Below, piece by piece: positions 16,819 to 23,837 of a stretch of DNA of 64,000 bases. This stretch comes from Paenibacillus tyrphae (lineage in GTDB: Bacteria; Bacillota; Bacilli; Paenibacillales; NBRC-103111), in contig NZ_JNVM01000030.1 in the NCBI RefSeq assembly GCF_000722545.1, positions 1 to 64,000 of the forward strand, given 5' to 3'. The notes under the pieces were generated by a model. That model did no database searches. It was not told where the DNA came from and saw only the letters and a program-made list of their open reading frames with translations. How positions within the stretch are numbered: the first letter of the stretch is position 1; every line of letters starts with the position of its first letter. The translations under genes and the position numbers were made by a program.

Positions 16819-17769
16819 ATGACGGAGGAACGTTACAAGCAAGCGGCAGCGGGCGCATGGATCGGCATAGCAGGAAATCTTGCCCTGGCCCTTCTAAAAG
16901 GCGTAACCGGCTATATGGCCAACAGTAAAGCATTAATGGCCGATGCGTTCCATTCGGCGTCGGATGTCGTAGGATCGGTTGCAGTGCTGATCGGGCTTCG
17001 CACGGCCAAGCGGCCTCCCGACGAGGATCATCCGTACGGACACGGCAAGGCGGAGCCGATAGCGGCCATTATTTTATCGGTGCTGCTGCTTGTGGTCGGC
17101 GTGGAAATCGGCATTTCGGCCGTGAAATCGATCTATGGCGGCGTGCATGAACCGCCGGAAGGCTTCGCGCTGACGGTGCTCATCTTGTCCATCATTGTCA
17201 AAGAAGCGATGTTTCAATACAAGTTCCGGCTTGGGAAGAAGCTGGCCAGTCAAGCCCTGATCGCTAATGCTTGGGAGCACCGCTCCGATGTTTATTCTTC
17301 GATTGCCGCTTTTGTCGGCGTCGGGGGCGCGATGCTCGGTTCCTATTTCGGAATTGCTTACCTGTATTATTTGGACCCGATTGCGGGTTTGGTCGTCGCG
17401 GTCATGGTGCTGCGAATGGGATACCGTTTGTTGATGGATTCCGTTCACAGCACGATGGACCACGTACTGCATCAAGAGGATGCGGCAGATTTGCTTGAAA
17501 CGGTACAGCGCATTAAAGGCGTAATTGCTGTGGATCAACTGCGGGCGCGGGAACACGGCCATTATGTCATTGTCGACGTGAAAATCAGCGTCAATCCGCG
17601 CATCTCGATCCAGGAAGGGCATGATATTGCCAAAATCGTCAAGCATACGCTCATGAAACGGTTCCTGCACGTTTCCGACGTGTTCGTTCACGTCAATCCG
17701 TACGATGCAGGTTATCCGTACAAGAGTGCGGATTCGGAGCCCGACGATATGCCTACGCTGCTTCATTAA
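16819..17769 (+). CDS. Cation diffusion facilitator family metal efflux protein
   Basis: Membrane antiporter of the CDF family, which exports divalent cations such as zinc, manganese or iron in exchange for protons; the metal cannot be read from sequence alone. The protein has 316 residues. Helix 2 carries ADAFHSASDVVGS, the loop has DEDHPYGHGKAEPIA, helix 5 has NAWEHRSDVYSS, and a cytoplasmic beta-alpha-beta domain ends the protein. The ATG at 16819 is 6 bases after GGAGGAG; the ORF opens at 16804. It lies between secF and recJ. Confidence 0.9.
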   Translation: MTEERYKQAAAGAWIGIAGNLALALLKGVTGYMANSKALMADAFHSASDVVGSVAVLIGLRTAKRPPDEDHPYGHGKAEPIAAIILSVLLLVVGVEIGISAVKSIYGGVHEPPEGFALTVLILSIIVKEAMFQYKFRLGKKLASQALIANAWEHRSDVYSSIAAFVGVGGAMLGSYFGIAYLYYLDPIAGLVVAVMVLRMGYRLLMDSVHSTMDHVLHQEDAADLLETVQRIKGVIAVDQLRAREHGHYVIVDVKISVNPRISIQEGHDIAKIVKHTLMKRFLHVSDVFVHVNPYDAGYPYKSADSEPDDMPTLLH

Positions 17770-17792
17770 GAGGAATAGGGGGAACGGCCGTC

Positions 17793-20246
17793 ATGCTTCA
17801 GGCGAAGGCAAGATGGAATATCGGTGCGGCAGACGGCAAAGCGGCTGAAAGGTTGGCGGAGGAGCTTAATTTGCCGCCGATCATTTCAAGCCTGCTCGTT
17901 GTCCGGGGAATAACAGATTCCACGCAAGCCGCTCATTTTTTAAACGGAGGAACGGATCAGACGTACGATCCGTTCCTTTTAGATGGTATGGAACAAGCGG
18001 TGGAACGAATTCGAAAAGCGATCGACAACGGGGAACATATTCGCATCTACGGCGATTACGATGCGGACGGTGTCAGCAGCACGACGCTGATGGTTCACCT
18101 GCTGCGGCAGCTCGGCTGCACGTTCGATTATTACATTCCGCACCGTGTTCAGGAAGGCTACGGTCTCAATACCGCTGCGCTTGACGCGGCGAAGGAGCAG
18201 GGCGTCGGGCTGATCGTAACGGTCGATACCGGCATCAGCGCCGTGAAGGAAATCGCGTATGCGAACGCTCTGGGAATCGATGTCATCGTCACGGATCACC
18301 ATGAACCGCCGGAGGTGCTCCCGGACGCTTACGTATTGATCAACCCGAAAAAGCCGGGTTGTCCATACCCTTACAAGCAGCTTGCAGGGGTAGGCGTCGC
18401 GCTTAAGCTCGCACAAGCGCTGCTCGGCCGTTGGCCCGAGGAGCTGCTGGAGTTTGCAGCCATCGGTACGGTAGCCGATCTTATGCTGCTGACGGACGAA
18501 AACCGGATTATTGTGAAGCAAGGCTTGGAACGGATGAGATCGACATCGAATTATGGTATTCGATCGCTGCTGGAAATAGCCGGCATTCCGGTTCGGGAGG
18601 TAACCTCTACGCATATCGGGTTTGCCCTGGCGCCCCGCATCAATGCAAGCGGCCGTCTGCTCAGCGCGGACACGGCGGTCAGGCTGCTGACAACGACGAG
18701 CGAACAGGAAGCGGATCAGTTGGCATTCGAGCTGGATCAGCTGAACAAGGAACGGCAGCGCATTGTCGACGAAATGGCCAAGCAGGCCGTAGATATGGTC
18801 GAAAAACGCAAAGCGAACGGCGGACTGCCCGATGCTATCGTACTGGCTCACGAAGAATGGAACGTCGGTGTGATCGGCATCGTTGCCTCCAAGATCGTCG
18901 ACCGCTTTTACCGGCCGACCATTATTTTGGGCATTGATCCGGAAACCGGTATGGCCAAAGGCTCTGCGCGTTCGATCGCCGGCTTCGACATGTACCGCGC
19001 CTTAACGCATTGTTCCGATATCATGGATCATTACGGCGGTCATCCGATGGCGGCGGGTATGACGCTTGCAAGGGCACATTTGCCGGAACTCGGCCTTCGG
19101 TTGGAGCAGTTGGCGAAAGAATGGCTGACGCCGGACGATTACATACCGCAGCTGGATGCGGATCTGGTCTGCGATTTCAGCGACGTAACCTTGGAAAGCA
19201 TCGGACAGTTGGAGCGGCTTGGACCGTTCGGGATGGGGAACCCGTCCCCACGTTTCGTGTTCGGCGATCTTGCTTTAAATGACATGCGAACGATGGGCAA
19301 GGAGCAGCAGCATTTGAAGCTGTCTCTCCGGTCTGCGCAGGACGAGACGGCGGCCGCCATGGATGGGGTCGGATTCGGCAAAGCTTCTTTGGCGGAATGG
19401 ATATCGCCGTCGGCACAACTTGAAGTGCTCGGGGAGTTATCTATCAACGAATGGAACGGAGTACGCCGTCCGCAAATTATGATCCAGGACGTGCGCGTGC
19501 CGGAAATACAGCTGTTCGATTGGCGAGGGGCTCCGAAGCCGGAAAAGAAGCTTGCGGAGCTGTGCGAACGGCTAGAACGGCATCATTCGGGGCAGCATGA
19601 CTCTTCGCCTGCCGTCATCGTATTTGGAGAGGCGATTCCGGTTTCGCTCCAATCGCCTTCTGCCCGATACACACTGTGGTGTGCCGACATTCACGGCCAG
19701 TTTCGGCCTACGAACGAGCACGCAGAACTTACGCCGTTATCGGGGGCTTCGGACGTGTTCATTTACTCCCTCCCGCAGAGGATGGAGCAGTTGCACGCGC
19801 TGGCCGCCGAAGCGTCCTCTGCGCAGCGGTATTACGCTGCGTTCGGAGGCACCGAAGAGGATAAGCAAGGCAGCATCATGCCGGGCCGTGAGATGTTCAA
19901 AGCCGTATACGGCGCCGTCATGGCATTGCGGCCGGAAGCCGCAAACCGGTCCGCAGGCGACCAGATTGTCCAGGCGATCGCAAGACGTTGCGCGCTTTCG
20001 CCGCATCTCGTCCGTTTTATATTGGATGTTTTTACCGAGCTTGGCTTGATCGAGCCGGAAGGGGAGGGGTACAGGGTTGTGCCCTCCTCCGAGAAAAAAG
20101 ATTTATCCGTCTCGCTGCTTTACCGCAGCCGTTCGAAACGGCCGGACGTAGAGCAGGAGCTTCTGTACTGCTCCGCAAAGGAGCTTCGTTTGAAGCTTCT
20201 GAGGGGAACGGAACCAAACCATTCCATGATGGAGGAAATTGTATGA
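17793..20246 (+). CDS. recJ: Single-stranded-DNA-specific exonuclease RecJ
   Basis: A 5'-3' exonuclease of recombination and repair. The protein has 817 residues. The DHH phosphoesterase core shows YGDYDADGVSSTTL, VTVDTGIS and VTDHHEPPE; the DHHA1 part ends with HYGGHPMAAGMTL; an OB-fold follows. As in other Firmicutes there is a long extra C-terminal domain (about 570-817), here with a winged-helix-like end. Its TGA overlaps the apt start codon. Confidence 0.96.
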   Translation: MLQAKARWNIGAADGKAAERLAEELNLPPIISSLLVVRGITDSTQAAHFLNGGTDQTYDPFLLDGMEQAVERIRKAIDNGEHIRIYGDYDADGVSSTTLMVHLLRQLGCTFDYYIPHRVQEGYGLNTAALDAAKEQGVGLIVTVDTGISAVKEIAYANALGIDVIVTDHHEPPEVLPDAYVLINPKKPGCPYPYKQLAGVGVALKLAQALLGRWPEELLEFAAIGTVADLMLLTDENRIIVKQGLERMRSTSNYGIRSLLEIAGIPVREVTSTHIGFALAPRINASGRLLSADTAVRLLTTTSEQEADQLAFELDQLNKERQRIVDEMAKQAVDMVEKRKANGGLPDAIVLAHEEWNVGVIGIVASKIVDRFYRPTIILGIDPETGMAKGSARSIAGFDMYRALTHCSDIMDHYGGHPMAAGMTLARAHLPELGLRLEQLAKEWLTPDDYIPQLDADLVCDFSDVTLESIGQLERLGPFGMGNPSPRFVFGDLALNDMRTMGKEQQHLKLSLRSAQDETAAAMDGVGFGKASLAEWISPSAQLEVLGELSINEWNGVRRPQIMIQDVRVPEIQLFDWRGAPKPEKKLAELCERLERHHSGQHDSSPAVIVFGEAIPVSLQSPSARYTLWCADIHGQFRPTNEHAELTPLSGASDVFIYSLPQRMEQLHALAAEASSAQRYYAAFGGTEEDKQGSIMPGREMFKAVYGAVMALRPEAANRSAGDQIVQAIARRCALSPHLVRFILDVFTELGLIEPEGEGYRVVPSSEKKDLSVSLLYRSRSKRPDVEQELLYCSAKELRLKLLRGTEPNHSMMEEIV

Positions 20247-20755
20247 ACTTCAAAGATTATATTCGCGTTATCGAAGACTTCCCACAGCCGGGAATCAGCT
20301 TTAAGGACATCACGACATTGCTGAGAGACGGACAAGCCTACAAAGCCGTTATTGAAGAGCTTGCCCGTCATTTGAAGGACAAAGAGATCGATTGCATCGC
20401 TGGACCGGAAGCGCGCGGTTTCGTGATCGGTGCGCCGCTCGCGATCGCACTGGGAGTCGGCTTCGTGCCGATCCGCAAAAGCGGAAAGCTGCCGGGGGCG
20501 ACGATTGAAGCGGATTACGCACTGGAATATGGCAAAGACAAGCTTGCGATGCATGACGATGCGATTGCTCCGGGCCAAAAAGTGCTGATCGCCGACGACT
20601 TGCTGGCCACAGGGGGCACGATTGCAACTTCGATCAACCTGGTCAAGCAGTTAGGCGGAGAAGTGGTCGGGGCGGCGTTCCTGATCGAGCTTTTGGAGCT
20701 TAACGGACGGGAGAAGTTGGACGGGATCGAAGTATTTTCGCTGTTGCAGTATTAA
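20243..20755 (+). CDS. apt: Adenine phosphoribosyltransferase
   Basis: Makes AMP from adenine and PRPP (purine salvage). It has 170 residues, the usual length. It starts MNFKDYIRVIEDFPQPGISF, and the PRPP-binding loop is VLIADDLLATGGTI. The ATG at 20243 overlaps the recJ stop and has GGAGG at 20231-20235; the open frame upstream of it is inside recJ. A strong terminator follows, separating it from the coat island, whereas in B. subtilis relA comes next. Confidence 0.97.
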   Translation: MNFKDYIRVIEDFPQPGISFKDITTLLRDGQAYKAVIEELARHLKDKEIDCIAGPEARGFVIGAPLAIALGVGFVPIRKSGKLPGATIEADYALEYGKDKLAMHDDAIAPGQKVLIADDLLATGGTIATSINLVKQLGGEVVGAAFLIELLELNGREKLDGIEVFSLLQY

Positions 20756-20766
20756 GATTGATGGGA

Positions 20767-20807
20767 AAGCGGCCTGAAGGAATTAAATTCCTTGGGCCGC
20801 TTTTTTT
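20767..20807 (+). terminator. Intrinsic terminator after apt
   Basis: AAGCGGCC and AAGGAATT pair with AATTCCTT and GGCCGCTT in a near-perfect hairpin (20767-20802), with a T-run (20801-20807). Confidence 0.9.
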
Positions 20808-20828
20808 ATCAGCCAAAGGAGTTGCAGC

Positions 20829-21491
20829 TTAAGGGCGGTGGACCGTTTTAACATGATCGATATGCATGAACATCGGCGCGCCGCCGGAAGTAATGACTTC
20901 GATAATGGGGGTGTCGGCGGTTTTTAACAGACCTATCTTGCCAGGGTCTTCTCCCAGATTCAATACGACGAACTCCCCCTCTAATTTTTTCAATTGTTGA
21001 TCGATCGTTCGCGCCAGAGCCATGGTCGGTGTTCTGACCGGAAACGAAGTCGGATTCATGGCATAAGGCGTTGCATTCGGACTGTAAGGAATCAAATATT
21101 TTAAATGCCGCATACCGATCAAAACGGAATGAAAGACCAGCGATTGGAAGACGAAAAAGTCGTTCATGATGCTTGTTACGTATCCGTGAATCGATTGATT
21201 TCCTGTTATATACAGTTCGGTAAACATTCCTTTGGCGTTCATCAACACTTTTCGGTACGATAAATCTTGCGACGGTTCCCATGAAATCCCCGAAAATTCC
21301 ACACCTGCCTCTTGTTTGACGGAAAGAGACATCTGCTGTAGATGCAGGAGCGGGAGGTATAGAAACCGTTCTCCATCGTGAAGAACCATAATATCGCTGC
21401 CGATGTCAATTAATAAACCGCGGACACAATCCTTTCTGCCAGAGACGGACAACTCGACGTATTGGTTAATATACGAGCGCATCGTTTTCAC
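20829..21491 (-). CDS. Unrecognised protein with three Sm-like barrel repeats, probably spore-related
   Basis: A 220-residue soluble protein that I cannot assign to a named gene. It appears to hold three copies of a short beta-barrel pattern: ELSVSGRKDCVRGLLIDIGS with LYLPLLHLQQM, then ELYITGNQSIHGYVTSIMND, then VVLNLGEDPGKIGLLKTADT with HIDHVKTV. The repeated G-x-L-x-x-I/T with later P/M-L-x-H-L resembles DUF2642/Sm-like small spore proteins of Bacilli; that link is inferred by eye. The GTG at 21491 has AGGAGG upstream; an internal ATG at 21482 is possible. Neighbours are a broken relative and cotH. Confidence 0.6.
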   Translation of the reverse strand: MKTMRSYINQYVELSVSGRKDCVRGLLIDIGSDIMVLHDGERFLYLPLLHLQQMSLSVKQEAGVEFSGISWEPSQDLSYRKVLMNAKGMFTELYITGNQSIHGYVTSIMNDFFVFQSLVFHSVLIGMRHLKYLIPYSPNATPYAMNPTSFPVRTPTMALARTIDQQLKKLEGEFVVLNLGEDPGKIGLLKTADTPIIEVITSGGAPMFMHIDHVKTVHRP

Positions 21492-21642
21492 ATGAACACC
21501 TCCTCATTAACTTTTTCGCACTGCTGAAGTTCAAAGCCATGTCCCCAAATGACCGCAGCAGCAGCTGCTTAACATCTGCACGCCCGGGAGCTGTTACGGG
21601 ATTTCGGTTGACCCCCTTTCCATATCGGCTGCGAGCCTATTA

Positions 21643-21675
21643 GAAAAATAACCGTCATTCAGAAAGACGGTTATT
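21643..21675 (-). terminator. Minus-strand terminator in the coat island
   Basis: AATAACCGTC (21647-21656) and GACGGTTATT (21666-21675) form a perfect 10-bp stem. Read leftwards it ends in TTTTTC, so it should stop transcription coming from the small minus-strand ORF at 21811-22050. The other direction has no T-run. The rest of 21492-21810 shows only a doubtful minus-strand frame of about 50 codons ending in this hairpin. Confidence 0.65.
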
Positions 21676-21810
21676 GTCCGTGACGGTCCACCTAAAATGG
21701 AAGGCACTCCGATCCTCAAAGAAAGGTTTCCACATGGACATACGCTGCTCACAAGCCAAGCTTTCGGTGCTCCGTCCGCGGCTTAATTGAAGAAAGGAGG
21801 TGTCCAAAAG

Positions 21811-22050
21811 TTAATTCCCGCTTTTGTTCCCGTTTTTATCTCCACGGCTTTTCAGTCCGACGGTAACGCTCTTAATATGGAAGAGAGGGACGCGAATAAG
21901 TTCGTTGTTAATAATGACGATAACATGGTCCGAAGTTAAATCATTCCCCTCCGTGTAATAAAATAATGGTTTTTCCGATTCCCTGAATAGATGCCCTGCC
22001 GACGGCTTGTCACCGAATCGCCAACTTACCGCATAGGCACCAACCTCCTT
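21811..22050 (-). pseudogene. Small Sm-like coding frame without a usable start (probable frameshift)
   Basis: A frame of 79 codons is open between a stop at 22051-22053 and the stop at 21811-21813. Its translation is protein-like (VSWRFGDKPSAGHLF, then HVIVIINNELIRVPLFHIKS, then a basic Gly/Asn/Lys tail). No ATG, GTG or TTG occurs in it early enough. A strong AAAGGAGG lies at its 5' end, but the ATG behind it (22034-22032) runs into TAA after two codons, in a frame shifted by one base. The block VIVIINNELIRVPLFHIK resembles DIMVLHDGERFLYLPLLHLQ of the neighbouring minus-strand gene, so this looks like a small relative broken by an indel near the start. Use of a rare start codon or a sequencing error are alternatives. 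Confidence 0.5.
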
Positions 22051-22247
22051 TTATGTATCAAAGGAGTTGATTTGTAATTTATTTATATGTATCTCGCATC
22101 ATTCGGTATAGTCTGTAATCTAGTTGTCTTTTAATTTCCGCTAGTATCTTGAGGCTTGGACATGGTGTTGGTAGATTTTAGCGGACAAGGCGAAAGTGCA
22201 CTTTTTCAAGAATTAACGTTTGTCCATGGCAACGCTGTCACCGCAAG

Positions 22248-22256
22248 CATAATCTA
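22248..22256 (+). promoter_or_regulatory. Possible mother-cell (sigma-K type) -10 box before the CotG-like gene
   Basis: CATAATCTA matches the sigma-K -10 pattern CATAnnnTA exactly and lies 34 bases before the ATG at 22290. No well-spaced -35 AC element is clear, so this is tentative. Confidence 0.35.
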
Positions 22257-22289
22257 AAACTATCAGTAGGAAAGGAGTAGTTTTGCACT

Positions 22290-22490
22290 ATGAATCCTTT
22301 ATTCCCCAATTGTGACCCATGGTTTTGGGGTGGAAATCAAGGCGATTGGGGCTGCCGCAGCGGGCGGAGTGATCGGAGCCATCGCAGCGACCGCAGTCAT
22401 CGCAGTGATCGCAGCCACCGCAGTAACTACAGCCATCGCAGTAACCGCAGCCATCGCAGCGACCGCAGCCATCGCAGTGGTCGGAGCTGA
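22290..22490 (+). CDS. CotG-like Ser/Arg/His repeat protein, candidate CotH substrate
   Basis: A 66-residue protein: a Trp/Gly/Asn-rich head (MNPLFPNCDPWFWGGNQ) and, from about residue 23, a tail of six-residue repeats S-D/N-R-S-H-R that is strongly basic and Ser-rich. The repeat codons vary mostly at third positions in this frame (AGC/AGT, GAC/GAT, CAT/CAC). In the overlapping 95-codon frame the same differences would be Ala/Val changes, so this frame is the coding one. AAAGGAG lies 12 bases before the ATG. Ser/Arg or Ser/Lys repeat proteins next to cotH are known from Bacillus as CotG, which CotH phosphorylates; the relation here rests on composition and adjacency. Confidence 0.65.
   Translation: MNPLFPNCDPWFWGGNQGDWGCRSGRSDRSHRSDRSHRSDRSHRSNYSHRSNRSHRSDRSHRSGRS
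22362..22484 (+). repeat. Tandem 18-bp repeats of the CotG-like gene
   Basis: About six to seven units of AGCGACCGCAGCCATCGC and variants, each coding SDRSHR or SNRSHR. Unit-to-unit differences are mostly synonymous. Confidence 0.8.
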
Positions 22491-22576
22491 CGCTAAAGGC
22501 GCCAAGCGCCAAAGGCACGCAGACAAGGCAATCGCCGTGACTGAGCTGTATGCGGATGCATACGGTAAAGTAGCAC

Positions 22577-22606
22577 AAAAAGCCTATCCACAAGGATAGG
22601 CTTTTT
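22577..22606 (+). terminator. Intrinsic terminator between the CotG-like gene and cotH
   Basis: AAAAAGCCTATCC, loop ACAA, GGATAGGCTTTTT: a perfect 13-bp stem ending in a T-run. It should separate or attenuate transcription into cotH, and with its A-run it could also work leftwards. Confidence 0.85.
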
Positions 22607-22632
22607 GCTTTGTAGAGAAAGGCGGAAGGTCG

Positions 22633-23703
22633 ATGTTTGCAGAACTGCCTGTGAGGCACTTGGTAATTGGCGAGCAGCAGTTGAAACAGCTGCAAAAAAA
22701 CGTCTGGAGCAACCGTTTCGTTCAAGGAAGCATGGTGTCCGAGGGAACGAAAAAGGAGATCAAGATTCGCTACCGGGGCGGACATACGCGCGACTACCCG
22801 AAACGTTCCTACGAAGTGGTTCGCGGTGGAAAAACGTACCATTATAATGCCGAGTACGACGATCCTTCATTGATTCGGAATGCTTTGTCGTTTCGCTTTT
22901 TCGAGTGGATCGGAGTACCGTGTTCTCAAACCAGACATTGCTTGCTTCGACTCAACGGCCAAAATTTAGGGGTGTATCTGGAGATCGAAGGGGTCGACCA
23001 TTATTTTTTTCGAAGACGGGGAATCTCGGTTCAGTCGCTGTTTTATGCCGTAAACGACGATGCTAACTTCAGCATGTATCCGAACGATACGAGCCGCAAA
23101 AAATCGTCATTGTTTTCAGGCTACAAGCAAATGATCGGTTCCTCGGATGACCGGAGCAAGTTCACGCTGTTTATCCGCAAGCTGAATACCCTCGGCTCGG
23201 ACAGCTCTAAAGCGCTATTATCCTATCTGCAGCTTCGCTTGGACATCGACAATTACCTCCGCTGGTTGGCAGGGGCCGTTTTAACCGGAAATTATGACGG
23301 CTTCGATCAGAACTATGCCATATATCGGCACCGAAAATCACAAAAATACCGAATTATTCCATGGGATTACGAAGGCACTTGGGGGAGGAACTGCTTCGGC
23401 AAACCGTGCGGCAGCGATTTGGTGCGCGTGACGGGCTATAACCGGCTGACCCGTACCTTGTTGAAATTTCCGGCCGTCCGGAGCAAGTATAAAAAGCTGC
23501 TTGCAGCTATGCTGAACGACACGTTCACAGTAAGAAAAATCATTCCCGTCGCCCACACCATGCACAGCGCGATAAGGCCTCATGTGGTGCAGGATTCGGC
23601 TCGCAAATGGTCGGTTTCCGAGTTCGAGGGCGAAGTATGGATGATCCGCAGGTACATCGAAGAGCGCCGAAGGCTGGTAGCCGATGCGCTGCGGGATTTG
23701 TAG
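22633..23703 (+). CDS. cotH: Spore coat protein kinase CotH
   Basis: CotH is an atypical, Fam20C-like kinase that phosphorylates Ser-rich coat proteins (CotB and CotG in B. subtilis). The protein has 356 residues and no signal peptide. The N-terminal substrate region shows YRGGHTRDYPKRSYEV, and the ATP/metal part shows NYAIYRHRKSQKY and IIPWDYEGTWG, with Asp245 as the likely metal-binding aspartate. GAAAGGCGG lies upstream of the ATG at 22633. It follows the CotG-like gene, repeating the Bacillus association of cotH with cotG. Confidence 0.88.
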   Translation: MFAELPVRHLVIGEQQLKQLQKNVWSNRFVQGSMVSEGTKKEIKIRYRGGHTRDYPKRSYEVVRGGKTYHYNAEYDDPSLIRNALSFRFFEWIGVPCSQTRHCLLRLNGQNLGVYLEIEGVDHYFFRRRGISVQSLFYAVNDDANFSMYPNDTSRKKSSLFSGYKQMIGSSDDRSKFTLFIRKLNTLGSDSSKALLSYLQLRLDIDNYLRWLAGAVLTGNYDGFDQNYAIYRHRKSQKYRIIPWDYEGTWGRNCFGKPCGSDLVRVTGYNRLTRTLLKFPAVRSKYKKLLAAMLNDTFTVRKIIPVAHTMHSAIRPHVVQDSARKWSVSEFEGEVWMIRRYIEERRRLVADALRDL

Positions 23704-23773
23704 CCGTCAGCGTACGCGGAGCGTGTACAATTGTCCGTTTTGCGCGTAATATGTCGGTTTGTCTCGCAAATTC

Positions 23774-23803
23774 TTGACGCAGCCCCCGGTTCAAGGGCAT
23801 AAT
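23774..23803 (+). promoter_or_regulatory. Probable sigma-A promoter of relA
   Basis: TTGACG (23774-23779) and CATAAT (23798-23803), each 5 of 6 matches, are separated by 18 bases and lie just upstream of relA. Confidence 0.65.
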
Positions 23804-23837
23804 GGATTAAAATCGAATTAAGGGAATGGATGAACGG

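Noticed and set aside
21640..21810. Minus-strand frame of about 50 codons (including MSMWKPFFEDRSAFHF) after the broken small gene
   Set aside because: No ribosome site, and it ends inside the terminator hairpin, so it is not supported as a gene.
22312..22599. 95-codon Ala/Val-rich ORF and a long minus-strand frame over the 18-bp repeats
   Set aside because: Unit-to-unit differences are mostly synonymous only in the Ser/Arg/His frame, and the 95-codon frame runs into the terminator hairpin with no good ribosome site.
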